Positions 1-8,504 of a stretch of 13,052 bases of DNA are shown in pieces; position 1 is the first letter of the stretch, and every line of letters begins with the position of its first letter. The notes under the pieces are model-generated. The model saw nothing but the letters and a program-made list of their open reading frames with translations. It ran no database searches and was not told the origin of the DNA. This DNA is from an uncultured Aeromicrobium sp. GTDB taxonomy: Bacteria > Actinomycetota > Actinomycetes > Propionibacteriales > Nocardioidaceae. The translations under genes and the position numbers were made by a program. The stretch lies in assembly GCF_946221465.1 (NCBI RefSeq), contig NZ_CAMJVP010000076.1, positions 1-13,052 on the forward strand, in the 5' to 3' direction.

Positions 1-1
1 G

Positions 2-166
2 TGCATCGAGGGGGCGCGGCACACTCGCGGCACACCGCCGGCCGTCGTCGAGATGGACGCCGAGACGTGGATCGCCCTCGCTCGCGGCCGGCTGGCGTGG
101 GCCGACGCCCAGGTGCGCGCGAGTGGTGAACGATCGGACCTCAGTCCCCATCTTCCGCTGGTCTGA
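2..166 (+). CDS. Sterol carrier family protein (SCP_3-type), C-terminal part only
   Basis: This is the 3' end of a gene that begins left of the window. The open frame runs from base 2 to a TGA at 164-166 and encodes 54 residues. It contains CIEGARHTRGTPPAVVEMD and then an ETWIALARGRLAWADA segment, and it ends in SPHLPLV. From memory this matches the C-terminal half of the small mycobacterial sterol-carrier-family proteins (Rv0807 type, about 130 residues). They have an SCP2-like fold expected to hold a lipid in a hydrophobic pocket, but no reaction or ligand is established. In mycobacteria this gene sits directly upstream of purF; here five other genes intervene. The partial length rules out judging the start or the N-terminal half. 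The family call rests on motif recall, not on a search. Confidence 0.78.
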   Translation, partial: CIEGARHTRGTPPAVVEMDAETWIALARGRLAWADAQVRASGERSDLSPHLPLV

Positions 167-185
167 TCGGCTAGGGCCGGCGCGC

Positions 186-191
186 TAACGT
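186..191 (+). promoter_or_regulatory. -10 box (TAACGT) for a leaderless lytic-transglycosylase transcript
   Basis: TAACGT fits the actinobacterial -10 pattern TANNNT. It lies 7 nt before the ATG at 199, so transcription would start at the start codon itself. No Shine-Dalgarno sequence precedes the ATG, which agrees with a leaderless mRNA. No convincing -35 element is visible. The promoter is an inference. Confidence 0.45.
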
Positions 192-198
192 CACGGTC

Positions 199-909
199 AT
201 GGCCCCCGTTCGCCTCGGTGCCGCTGCGGTGCTCCTGACCGTCGTCCTCGCCGCTTGCGAGCCCTCCGAGCCGGAGCTCACCGGACCTTCCGCCGATCCT
301 GTTGAGGCCCCGGCTGCCACCGGCGACGAGACGGCCATCGCCTCGCTGGCCGATCCGGACTGGGTCGCCCGGACGTCGGCCGTCACCGGCATCCCCGCGC
401 GGGCGCTCGCAGCGTACGCGGGCGCCGACCTGCAAGTCCGCGATGAGCAAGGGTGCGTGGTGGGCTGGAACACGCTTGCCGGCATCGGCCAGATCGAGAG
501 CCAACACGGCACGATCTTCGGCGGCCGCATCGGCGAGGACGGCCGCGCCACCGATGAGATCCGCGGCATCGCCTTGGACGGCACCCGCGGCACCCGCGCG
601 ATCGCGGACACCGACGGCGGCGAGCTCGACGGTGACGACGTGTGGGATCGGGCTATCGGGCCGCTGCAGTTCATCCCCGAGACGTGGCAGCAGTGGGGAG
701 CCGACGGCAACGGCGACGGCAGCGAGGATCCCCACCACATCGACGACGCCGCGCTGGCCGCCGCCCGTTACCTGTGCGGCGTCGGCGACTCCGGGCTGGA
801 CGACGACCAGGGATGGATCGCCGCCGTCCGCGGCTACAACAACTCGGCGCAGTACCAAAGTGACGTGGCCTCGTCCGCTGAGGAGTACGCCCGGCTCGCC
901 GGTCGGTGA
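199..909 (+). CDS. Lytic transglycosylase-like lipoprotein (lysozyme fold)
   Basis: The 236-residue product is predicted to be an exported lipoprotein that cleaves the MurNAc-GlcNAc bond of peptidoglycan at the outer face of the membrane. Residues 1-19 form a signal peptide that ends in a lipobox, LAAC, with the lipidated cysteine at 20. A low-complexity acidic linker follows to about residue 50. The catalytic domain then shows GIGQIES with the presumed catalytic Glu100, AIGPLQFIPETW (152-163), a loop DGNGDG (169-174) resembling a calcium-binding loop, the helix AALAAARYLC, and YNNS (214-217). Cys86 and Cys193 could form a disulfide outside the cell. This order is typical of actinobacterial MltB/SLT_2-like enzymes. 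The ATG is supported by the signal peptide and by a -10 box 7 nt upstream. The GT4 gene starts 67 nt downstream on the same strand and could be cotranscribed. The exact role, in growth, septation or turnover, cannot be read from the sequence. Confidence 0.9.
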   Translation: MAPVRLGAAAVLLTVVLAACEPSEPELTGPSADPVEAPAATGDETAIASLADPDWVARTSAVTGIPARALAAYAGADLQVRDEQGCVVGWNTLAGIGQIESQHGTIFGGRIGEDGRATDEIRGIALDGTRGTRAIADTDGGELDGDDVWDRAIGPLQFIPETWQQWGADGNGDGSEDPHHIDDAALAAARYLCGVGDSGLDDDQGWIAAVRGYNNSAQYQSDVASSAEEYARLAGR

Positions 910-976
910 CAAATTGGACGCATGCTGTCCACCGGGCGCTCGACTCGTCGTCACCTGCGCACGCCATGGTCGCACC

Positions 977-2089
977 GTGCGCATCGCTCAACTGGCCAGC
1001 TTCATCGGCCCGCTGTCGGGCGGGATGAAGACCGCTGTCGCCGCCATTGGCCACGGCTACGTCGAGGCCGGAGCACAACGTCTGCTCGTCGTGCCCGGAC
1101 CCCGGGACCGCCGTGTGGCCACCGAGAACGGTGACGTCGTCCAGTTGCGAGCACCCCGGGTCGGCGGCGGTTATCGACTGCTCGCCGAGCCCTGGCGCGT
1201 CGCCGACGTTCTCGACGAGTTCGCGCCCACGAGCATCGAGGTCAATGACAAGTCCACGCTCGTGCCGGCAGGCTGGTGGGCACGTCGTCGAGGGGTGGGC
1301 TCTGTGCTGTTCTCCCACGAACGGCTCGACCACATGCTGCCGATGCGTCTGGGCGGCGAACCCCGCGCACGTGCGCCGCTGCAGTGGTGGAACCGGACGA
1401 TCACTCGTGTTTTCGACGCTGTCGTGGTCACCTCCCGGTTCGCGCACGCGGAGTTCCGCTCGCTGCCGGCAGCCGATGTGCTGGTGCACCGGGTGCCCCT
1501 GGGCGTGGATCTGGCGGTGTTCGCCCCGCCGCCGCAGCGTGAGGAGTCCACCGTCCTGCGCCTGGTCCATGCGGGGCGGTTGTCGCGCGAGAAGTCACCG
1601 GGTCTCGCGGTCGCCACCGTGGTGGAGCTTCATCGCCGAGGAATTGCGGTGCGACTGGATGTGTACGGAGAAGGTCCGCAACGGCAGGAACTGGAGCAGG
1701 CTGCCGGGAATGCGCCGGTCGTGTTCCACGGCCACCTGGCGGACCGCCGAGCCCTTGCCGCTCGTCTCGGTGCCGCCGACATCGCCTTGTCGGTATGCCC
1801 CGGCGAGACCTTCGGACTGGCCGTGCTGGAGGCTCTGGCCTGCGGGACGCCGGTAGTCACCGCCGACCGCGGCGGTGCCCGCGAGCTGGTGGATGCACGC
1901 TCGGGTCAGTGGGGCGCACCCGATCCTCGGGCGCTGGCCGACGCCGTCCTCGAACTCGCCTCCCGTCCGGCCGACGAGACGCGTCGTGCCGCGCGACAGC
2001 GCGCGGAGCGTTTCCCGTGGGACACCACGGTGGACCGGATGCTTGAGGTTCACGCCGGCGTGTCGCGTCGTGTGAATGTGCCTGCCTGA
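977..2089 (+). CDS. GT4-family glycosyltransferase, PimC-like (probable GDP-mannose-dependent mannosyltransferase)
   Basis: This is a cytosolic GT-B fold glycosyltransferase of 370 residues, a normal length for GT4. The N-terminal acceptor domain begins VRIAQLASFIGP followed by LSGGMKTAV, and carries FSHERLD (112-118). The donor domain shows HAGRLSREKSP (198-208), with Arg201 and Lys206 in phosphate-binding positions, and the EX7E signature PGETFGLAVLEA with Glu277 and Glu285. The opening motif and SHERLD recall PimC-type mannosyltransferases of mycobacteria, so GDP-mannose and a phosphatidylinositol-mannoside or related lipid acceptor are plausible but unproven. The start chosen is GTG at 977, where homology to family N-termini begins. 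No ATG is in frame nearby and no good ribosome site is seen, so the start is moderately certain. The same frame stays open far upstream through the lipoprotein gene, which is a high-GC effect, not a fusion. The last 40 bp overlap the 3' end of the opposing mannosyltransferase gene. Confidence 0.88.
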   Translation: MRIAQLASFIGPLSGGMKTAVAAIGHGYVEAGAQRLLVVPGPRDRRVATENGDVVQLRAPRVGGGYRLLAEPWRVADVLDEFAPTSIEVNDKSTLVPAGWWARRRGVGSVLFSHERLDHMLPMRLGGEPRARAPLQWWNRTITRVFDAVVVTSRFAHAEFRSLPAADVLVHRVPLGVDLAVFAPPPQREESTVLRLVHAGRLSREKSPGLAVATVVELHRRGIAVRLDVYGEGPQRQELEQAAGNAPVVFHGHLADRRALAARLGAADIALSVCPGETFGLAVLEALACGTPVVTADRGGARELVDARSGQWGAPDPRALADAVLELASRPADETRRAARQRAERFPWDTTVDRMLEVHAGVSRRVNVPA

Positions 2090-3519
2090 CGCTCGCCCGG
2101 GGCGATGATCTGATCGAGGCGCCGGCGCGCCCGCGGAGTCAGCAGGGCGATCGCCAGCATGCCGGCGGCGGTCATGCAGCCCATGATGATGGCGACGTAG
2201 GCGCCGTGCAGCGAGGAATCGAGCGGTGCCGCGAGTCCGCCCACCACGCCGACGCCGTATACGATGATCGTCGTGGCGCGATGGAGCCGCAGCGCTGCGG
2301 CGAACGGGACGACCCACAGCACGTACCACAGGTGCACCACAGGGCTCAGCAGCACCGTGACCGCGGCCACCGCGGCCGTCGCGGCGAGGGCTCGCTCGCG
2401 CGATCCGGTGGGCCACTGCAGGGCGACCCAGGTGCCGAACCCGAGCGCGGCGAGCACGCCGAGAGCGCGGAACGCCTCAAGGAAGGTGGCGTCGGGGAGC
2501 TGGAGGAGGCGCCCCACGGTGGCGTCCAGCGCGCCGCCGAGGACTGTCGGGACCGACAGGGGCGTGTTCACCGTTCCGGGCACGGTGAGCGCGTCGATCC
2601 ACCCGACCCCGAGGCCTCCCGCCGCTCCGAGCGCGACGAGGGTGCCCACCGCGACCGCGGCGACGCCGACGAGCCGGCGCAGACGCTCGTTCCATGGCGC
2701 TCCCGCCGCGAGGGTCATGAGGGCGACGCCGATGCAGACCAGGCCACCGGGAAGTTTGACCGCGGCGGCGAGCCCCCCGAGAACCGCGCCGTACCACCAG
2801 CCCCGCTCGGCCGCGATCACCAGCGCCGCCGCCATGAGACCGGCCATGAGCAGATCGTTGTGCAAGCCGCCGACCCCGTTGGCGAGCATGAGTGGGGAGG
2901 CCAGCACCGCCGCGCTGCCGAGAGCGGGATTTGTACCGGCCCACACGGCGAAACGTGGCAGCGCCCAGGCGAGCAGCGCGAGCCCGATGAGCGCCAGGAG
3001 ACGGTGCGCGATGACGAGTTGCCAGGGGCCGGTCACCACGGCGGCGAAGGCGGCGCCGGCCATCAGCGGAAGCGGTCCGTAGGGCGTCACGGTGGCCATC
3101 CAGCGCGGGTCGACCGCCTCGAGGATGGGACCGGACAGGATGTTGGGGCCGAACTGGTACGGCGAGGCGCCGAGGTGGGTCATCGTGGCCTGTGCCGCGT
3201 AGGACCAGCCGTCGCGGGAGAACAGCGGCGGAGCGATCAGCAGCGGCAGACTCCAGACGAGACAGGCTGCGCGGGCACTGCGGATGCCGCTGTCGTCGCC
3301 GGGACCGTGCGCGATCGAGCGGCACAGTGACAGCCAGGCCGTCGCTACCAGTCCGAGGCCGGCGAGGACGACGATGAGTCCGGTCATCCGCCCGGGCATC
3401 TGAGTTCGCACCGCCACCAGCGGCTCGAAGTCCAGCAGCGGCGTCGAGCCGGGTAGCGGCGAGACCACGAGTCCGCCGATCAGGACGAGGCACGATCCGA
3501 GGAAGCCGCGGGCGAGCAT
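2050..3519 (-). CDS. MptB-like integral-membrane alpha-1,6-mannosyltransferase (GT-C fold)
   Basis: The 489-residue polytopic membrane protein has about a dozen hydrophobic segments. It resembles the MptA/MptB family of GT-C enzymes, which use polyprenyl-phosphomannose on the outer face of the membrane to extend the alpha-1,6-mannan core of lipomannan and lipoarabinomannan. The first large external loop carries FSRDGWSYAAQ, with Asp103 in the position of the GT-C acidic catalytic motif, followed by GASPYQFGP and TPYGPLPL (145-152). Further family-like motifs are HND (220-222) and LSPVVHLWYVLW (391-402). A short basic tail ends the protein in the cytoplasm. The ATG at 3519 follows a leaderless-type -10 box. 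MptB, MptA and related orphan GT-C enzymes are hard to separate by eye, so no symbol is given. Its convergent neighbour is a second, cytosolic mannosyltransferase candidate, which suggests a shared glycolipid pathway. The mannose specificity is an inference from family resemblance. Confidence 0.85.
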   Translation of the reverse strand: MLARGFLGSCLVLIGGLVVSPLPGSTPLLDFEPLVAVRTQMPGRMTGLIVVLAGLGLVATAWLSLCRSIAHGPGDDSGIRSARAACLVWSLPLLIAPPLFSRDGWSYAAQATMTHLGASPYQFGPNILSGPILEAVDPRWMATVTPYGPLPLMAGAAFAAVVTGPWQLVIAHRLLALIGLALLAWALPRFAVWAGTNPALGSAAVLASPLMLANGVGGLHNDLLMAGLMAAALVIAAERGWWYGAVLGGLAAAVKLPGGLVCIGVALMTLAAGAPWNERLRRLVGVAAVAVGTLVALGAAGGLGVGWIDALTVPGTVNTPLSVPTVLGGALDATVGRLLQLPDATFLEAFRALGVLAALGFGTWVALQWPTGSRERALAATAAVAAVTVLLSPVVHLWYVLWVVPFAAALRLHRATTIIVYGVGVVGGLAAPLDSSLHGAYVAIIMGCMTAAGMLAIALLTPRARRRLDQIIAPGERQAGTFTRRDTPA

Positions 3520-3525
3520 CCGATA

Positions 3526-3531
3526 AGGTTA
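3526..3531 (-). promoter_or_regulatory. -10 box (TAACCT) for leaderless MptB-like gene
   Basis: Read on the minus strand, TAACCT is followed by 6 nt (TATCGG) and then the ATG at 3519, placing the predicted transcription start on the start codon. There is no Shine-Dalgarno sequence in the 20 nt upstream. The box lies in the 74-bp gap behind fadD, so this gene may be transcribed separately from the SRPBCC-fadD unit. No clear -35 is seen. Confidence 0.45.
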
Positions 3532-3593
3532 AGGTGCCGAGACGACACCACGGCGACGCGCAGGTGACGGGCGGTGGAGGCGCGGGCGACGAA

Positions 3594-5162
<1,569 letters not shown>

Positions 5163-5179
5163 GGGAACCTCCGAGTCGG

Positions 5180-5195
5180 TGTGATCTGGCTCACG
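5180..5195 (-). promoter_or_regulatory. CRP/GlxR-type binding site upstream of fadD
   Basis: On the minus strand the sequence is CGTGAGCCAGATCACA, a near-perfect dyad with half-sites GTGA and TCAC separated by 6 nt. It fits the consensus reported for mycobacterial CRP and the GlxR-type sites of corynebacteria (TGTGA-N6-TCACA with C/G allowed at the ends). It lies 18 nt before the fadD ATG and directly downstream of a possible -10 box, so the regulator would sit over the predicted transcription start and probably repress. Its function is inferred. Confidence 0.55.
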
Positions 5196-5201
5196 ACACT
5201 A
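5196..5201 (-). promoter_or_regulatory. Possible -10 box (TAGTGT) for fadD
   Basis: TAGTGT on the minus strand fits TANNNT and abuts the CRP-like palindrome. Transcription from it would begin around 5187-5189, inside the palindrome, leaving a 25-27 nt leader that contains the GGAGG ribosome site. The -35 region (TTCCCT near 5219-5224) is poor. It is a weak candidate. Confidence 0.3.
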
Positions 5202-5208
5202 CTGCCGC

Positions 5209-5229
5209 GGAAGCGGTGAGGGAAGCGGT
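5209..5229. repeat. Short direct repeat GGAAGCGGT x2
   Basis: GGAAGCGGT occurs at 5209-5217 and again at 5221-5229, a 12-bp period. The second copy overlaps the last base of the SRPBCC gene. The pair lies upstream of the fadD -10 candidate and could be a one-sided regulator site, but a repeat this short may be chance in high-GC DNA. Confidence 0.4.
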
Positions 5230-5684
5230 TAGGGGCTCTTCTCGACCAGCGCGGCGAGACGTTTGAGACTGGCCTGCATGGCGCGGCGCGTGCGTTCGGG
5301 CAGACCGCTGTGCCGCAGGAGGAGGCGCTGCTTGTCCTGGCTGATGTCCCAGGTCTCGCGCACGTGAGTGCCGCCCTCGACCGGGAGCAGCTCGTATTTC
5401 CACACGCGGCCGCCGGCGAGTCCCCCGAACATGGTGGTGCGCCATGCGATCGTTCTTCCGGGCTCGAACGCCACCACTTCGTTGACCGTGGTGTACGGCA
5501 GGCCCCACTTCATCGACATGCCGAACCGTGATCCGAGCCGTAGTGGCTGCGATGTGTCCTTCAGCGCTCGCACGGTGCCAGAGCCGTCGAACGCGGGGTG
5601 GCGGCTCGCATCCGAAAGCAGGGCGAAGATCGTCTCAGGATCGGCGGCGATGACGCGTTCGGCGCTCACAATGTTCCCGTCCAT
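5229..5684 (-). CDS. SRPBCC (START/Bet v 1-like) superfamily protein
   Basis: The 151-residue protein has the compact helix-grip layout of the SRPBCC superfamily, which binds hydrophobic ligands in an internal cavity. Visible features are the opening strand VSAERVIAADPETIFALLSDASRHPAFDG (residues 6-34), given here in parts VSAERVIAADP and ETIFALLSD, then GSRFGMSMKW, FEPGRTIAWRT, a GTHVRETWDIS strand, and the long C-terminal helix ending MQASLKRLAALVEKSP. Members include polyketide cyclase/dehydrase-like lipid-handling proteins, but this group has no assigned reaction. The ATG at 5684 has GAGG only 1 nt upstream, which is too close for a normal ribosome site. A GTG at codon 6 (5667-5669), which begins exactly at the conserved strand, is an alternative start. 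It is followed after 66 nt by fadD on the same strand, which suggests a shared role in lipid or acyl-CoA metabolism. Confidence 0.85.
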   Translation of the reverse strand: MDGNIVSAERVIAADPETIFALLSDASRHPAFDGSGTVRALKDTSQPLRLGSRFGMSMKWGLPYTTVNEVVAFEPGRTIAWRTTMFGGLAGGRVWKYELLPVEGGTHVRETWDISQDKQRLLLRHSGLPERTRRAMQASLKRLAALVEKSP

Positions 5685-5743
5685 GCCTCATCTGATCATG
5701 CTGATCGATGCGCCGCTAGCCGGTGGGCCTCGATGCGGCAGTC

Positions 5744-5762
5744 ACGGGTTCCTCGAACCCGT
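5744..5762. other. Perfect 8-bp inverted repeat in the spacer upstream of purF
   Basis: ACGGGTTC and GAACCCGT are separated by 3 nt (CTC), forming a compact hairpin in the 251-bp gene-free spacer 5685-5935 between the divergent SRPBCC and purF genes. No U-run follows on either strand. It lies about 60 nt upstream of the SRPBCC start and 174 nt upstream of purF, so it is not in the position of a terminator for either. It could be a regulator site or a remnant. The rest of the spacer shows only the purF -10 box and no gene that I can support. Confidence 0.5.
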
Positions 5763-5923
5763 AGTGCTCCTGGACGCCGAGAACGGGGCAGGGGCGGCGT
5801 CATCGATCGCGGCACTGAGCGCGGCTCGGCGAGCGTGCGGTCCCCTCGTCGAACTGCATCCGTGAGATCGTGCCCTCGCCGTGAGGGTCAGGCGGCGACT
5901 AGGGCCATCCCCCGTGCGCCCCC

Positions 5924-5929
5924 TACACT
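5924..5929 (+). promoter_or_regulatory. -10 box (TACACT) for leaderless purF
   Basis: TACACT fits TANNNT and lies 6 nt before the GTG start of purF at 5936, so the mRNA would begin at the start codon. The GGAG at 5930-5933 is only 2 nt from the GTG and too close to be a normal ribosome site. No obvious -35 or purine-responsive riboswitch fold is visible upstream. Confidence 0.5.
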
Positions 5930-5935
5930 GGAGAT

Positions 5936-7426
5936 GTGCCCCGCGGAGACGGTCGCCTGACCCACGACATCGACCCCCACGACGTCGGCCCCCAGGATGC
6001 TTGTGGTGTCTTCGGCGTCTGGGCCCCCGGCGAGGAAGTCGCCAAGCTGACCTACTTCGGCCTCTACGCCCTGCAGCATCGCGGACAGGAGTCGGCCGGT
6101 ATCGCGGTCAGCAACGGTCGTCAGATCCTCGTGTACAAGGACATGGGTCTCGTCTCCCAGGTCTTCGACGAAGCCACGCTCGATTCGCTCGTCGGCGAGA
6201 TCGCCATCGGACACGCGCGATACTCCACGACCGGCGCGAGCGTCTGGCACAACGCGCAGCCCACGTTCCGTCCCACGACGAACGGCTCGGTTGCGCTCGG
6301 CCACAACGGCAACCTCACCAACACGCAGGAGCTCGTGGAACTGCTCGACGAGCGTCTCGAGGCGCTCGGTCAGCGCTCCAAGGAGACCGCCACAAGCGAC
6401 ACCGCGGTCATGGCGAGCCTGCTCGCGTCCTACCCCGACCGCTCGGTCGAGGAGGCGGCGCTGGAAGTCCTTCCCCGCTTGCGCGGTGCGTTCTCCCTCG
6501 TCTTCATGGACGAGCACACGCTGTACGCCGCACGCGATCCTCAGGGGATCCGTCCGCTGGTGCTCGGCCGCCTCGACAGCGGCTGGGTCATTGCGAGCGA
6601 GACGGCCGCCCTCGACATCGTCGGCGCGTCCTACATCCGCGAGATCGAACCCGGCGAGTTCGTCGCCATCGACGAGAACGGTGTGCGCAGCGAGCGTTTC
6701 GCCCCCGCCGAGCCCAAAGGCTGCATCTTCGAGTACGTCTACCTCGCCCGGCCCGACACCACGATCGCGGACCAGCGGATTTTCAGCGTCCGCGCCGACA
6801 TCGGCCGCAAGCTGGCCACGTCGGCGCCGGTCGACGCCGACCTCGTCATCCCCGTCCCGGAGTCGGGCACCCCCGCGGCGATCGGCTATGCCGAGGCGAG
6901 CGGCATCCCCTTCGGTCACGGCCTGGTCAAGAACTCCTACGTCGGTCGTACCTTCATCCAGCCCTCGCAGACCATCCGCCAGCTCGGCATCCGGCTCAAA
7001 CTCAACCCGCTGCGTGACGTCATCGCCGGCAAGCGGCTCGTCGTCGTCGACGACTCGATCGTCCGCGGCAACACCCAGCGCGCCCTCGTGCGCATGCTCC
7101 GCGAGTTCGGCGCCGCTGAGGTCCACGTGCGCATCTCGAGCCCCCCGGTGAAGTGGCCGTGCTTCTACGGCATCGACTTCGCCTCGCGTGCCGAACTGAT
7201 CGCCAACGGCGCGTCGGTGGACGAGATCTGCCGGTCCATCGGAGCCGACTCGTTGGCTTATGTCGAACTCGACGACCTGATCGAGGCCACCCGGGTTCCC
7301 AAGGACAACCTCTGCCGGGCGTGCTTCGACGGCATCTACCCGGTGGCGCTCCCCGAGGACGACCTCATCGGCAAACATCTGCTCGAGAACAGCGACGCGA
7401 CCCGGCTGAAGGTGCTTCCCTCATGA
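5936..7426 (+). CDS. purF: Amidophosphoribosyltransferase (glutamine PRPP amidotransferase)
   Basis: PurF carries out the first committed step of purine synthesis: glutamine plus PRPP gives 5-phosphoribosylamine. The 496-residue protein has an N-terminal Ntn-type glutaminase domain with nucleophile Cys23 in DACGVFGVW, so a 22-residue propeptide would be removed. It also shows HRGQESAGI (48-56), ARYSTTG (94-100) and GHNGNLTN (122-129). The phosphoribosyltransferase domain carries the PRPP loop VVVDDSIVRGNT (369-380). Cys263, Cys409, Cys460 and Cys463 match the four ligands of the [4Fe-4S] cluster of the Bacillus-type enzyme, so this is the iron-sulfur, oxygen-sensitive class. GTG at 5936 is the start. 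An ATG at 5934 is out of frame and yields only 8 codons. The stop overlaps the purM start by 4 bp (ATGA), which is translational coupling. Confidence 0.98.
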   Translation: MPRGDGRLTHDIDPHDVGPQDACGVFGVWAPGEEVAKLTYFGLYALQHRGQESAGIAVSNGRQILVYKDMGLVSQVFDEATLDSLVGEIAIGHARYSTTGASVWHNAQPTFRPTTNGSVALGHNGNLTNTQELVELLDERLEALGQRSKETATSDTAVMASLLASYPDRSVEEAALEVLPRLRGAFSLVFMDEHTLYAARDPQGIRPLVLGRLDSGWVIASETAALDIVGASYIREIEPGEFVAIDENGVRSERFAPAEPKGCIFEYVYLARPDTTIADQRIFSVRADIGRKLATSAPVDADLVIPVPESGTPAAIGYAEASGIPFGHGLVKNSYVGRTFIQPSQTIRQLGIRLKLNPLRDVIAGKRLVVVDDSIVRGNTQRALVRMLREFGAAEVHVRISSPPVKWPCFYGIDFASRAELIANGASVDEICRSIGADSLAYVELDDLIEATRVPKDNLCRACFDGIYPVALPEDDLIGKHLLENSDATRLKVLPS

Positions 7427-8466
7427 CCTCCTACGCCGACGCCGGCGTCTCCGTCGCTGAGGGCGATCGTGCCGTCGAGCTCATGAAGGAGTGGGTTGCC
7501 AAAGCCACTCGTCCCGAGGTCGTCGGCGGTATCGGCGGCTTCGCCGGCCTGTTCGATGCTTCGGCGCTCAAAGGTTATGACCGCCCGCTCCTCGCCACGT
7601 CGGCCGACGGAGTCGGCACCAAGGTCGCCATCGCTCAGCGCATGGACAAGCACGACACGATCGGCTTCGACCTCGTCGGCATGCTGGTCGACGACCTCGT
7701 GGTGTGCGGCGCGGAGCCATTGTTCCTCACCGACTACATCGCCTGCGGCAAGGTCGTGCCCGAGCGGATCGCCGACATCGTCAAGGGCATCGCGATGGCC
7801 TGCGCGGAAACCGGAACGGCGCTCGTCGGCGGCGAGACCGCCGAGCACCCCGGACTGCTCGGTGTCGACGAGTACGACATCGCCGGATCGACGACCGGTG
7901 TCGTCGAGGCGGACCGGCTGCTCGGTGCCGAGCGCGTCAGGTCCGGTGACGTGGTGATCGCCATGGCGTCCTCGGGGCTGCACTCCAACGGCTACTCACT
8001 CGTCCGCAAGGTGTTCTTCGACATCGCCGGATGGGAACTCGACCGGGATGTGCCCGAGTTCGGGCGCACGCTCGGCGAGGAGCTGCTCACCCCGACCCGG
8101 CTCTATGCCAGGCCGTGCCTCGCGTTGGTGGAGGCCGTCGAGGTCCACGCGATGAGTCACATCACCGGAGGCGGCCTGGCCGCCAACCTGGCGCGGGTCA
8201 TCCCCGACGCAGTCTCGGTGCGACTGGACCGGTCGAGCTGGACCCCGCCCGCGGTCTTCTCGGTGATCGGTGAACTCGGCGGCATCGCGCGGTCCGACCT
8301 CGACGAGGCGCTCAACATGGGCGTCGGCATGGTCGCGGTGGTGCCGCCGACGTCCGCCGACGCAGCCGTGGCGTTGCTTGCCCGGCACGGAATCGAAGCG
8401 TGGCACCTCGGCGAGGTCGCCGACGCCGGCGTCTTCGCGCCCGGAGGCACCGTCACTTTCGCCTGA
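7423..8466 (+). CDS. purM: Phosphoribosylformylglycinamidine cyclo-ligase (AIR synthetase)
   Basis: PurM closes the imidazole ring: FGAM plus ATP gives aminoimidazole ribonucleotide, the fifth step of purine synthesis. The 347-residue protein has the full PurM layout: GGIGGFAGLF (35-44), the glycine- and Asp-containing nucleotide motif SADGVGTK (60-67), the DD pair at 90-91 in MLVDDLVVCGAEPLFLTDY, GGETAEHPG (136-144) and HITGGGLAANL (246-256). The ATG at 7423 overlaps the purF stop as ATGA. A weak GAAGG site at 7408-7412 lies 10 nt upstream, so translation probably depends on coupling to purF. The frame is open further upstream, inside purF, but family N-termini support this ATG. A strong hairpin starts 15 nt after the stop. 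Confidence 0.98.
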   Translation: MTSYADAGVSVAEGDRAVELMKEWVAKATRPEVVGGIGGFAGLFDASALKGYDRPLLATSADGVGTKVAIAQRMDKHDTIGFDLVGMLVDDLVVCGAEPLFLTDYIACGKVVPERIADIVKGIAMACAETGTALVGGETAEHPGLLGVDEYDIAGSTTGVVEADRLLGAERVRSGDVVIAMASSGLHSNGYSLVRKVFFDIAGWELDRDVPEFGRTLGEELLTPTRLYARPCLALVEAVEVHAMSHITGGGLAANLARVIPDAVSVRLDRSSWTPPAVFSVIGELGGIARSDLDEALNMGVGMVAVVPPTSADAAVALLARHGIEAWHLGEVADAGVFAPGGTVTFA

Positions 8467-8481
8467 GAATCGTGCCGTGGA

Positions 8482-8504
8482 CGCGCCGGGTGGGACCCGG
8501 TGCG
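8482..8504 (+). terminator. Hairpin terminator candidate after purM
   Basis: The arms CGCGCCGGGT (8482-8491) and ACCCGGTGCG (8495-8504) pair over 10 bp, with one G-U pair, around a GGG loop. The stem is strongly GC-rich and starts 15 nt after the purM stop. The sequence that follows (ACAAAACTT) has no real U-run, as is common for actinobacterial hairpin terminators. It separates purFM from the next gene, which has its own promoter. Confidence 0.6.

Noticed and set aside
302..2089. A single long plus-strand frame spanning the lipoprotein and glycosyltransferase genes, suggesting a fusion
   Set aside because: The part before 977 is an Arg/Pro/Ser-rich off-frame reading of the lipoprotein gene; glycosyltransferase resemblance starts only at GTG 977.
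2206..3330. Long plus-strand frame opposite the MptB-like gene
   Set aside because: The Arg/Gly/His/Glu-rich product has no recognisable motif, while the minus-strand frame encodes a clear membrane protein.
5744..5762. tRNA T-arm (GGGTTCGAG-like on the minus strand), possible tRNA gene or attachment-site remnant
   Set aside because: The stem is 8 bp with a 3-nt loop, not 5 bp with a 7-nt loop, and no acceptor stem or anticodon arm surrounds it.
5685..5935. Riboswitch (purine or PRPP type) upstream of purF
   Set aside because: The -10 box 6 nt before the start leaves no leader RNA, and I see no conserved aptamer core in the spacer.
5888..7378. Long minus-strand frame opposite purF
   Set aside because: It mirrors the purF codons in high-GC DNA, and its Asp/Val/Gly/Arg-rich product has no domain pattern; purF is unambiguous.
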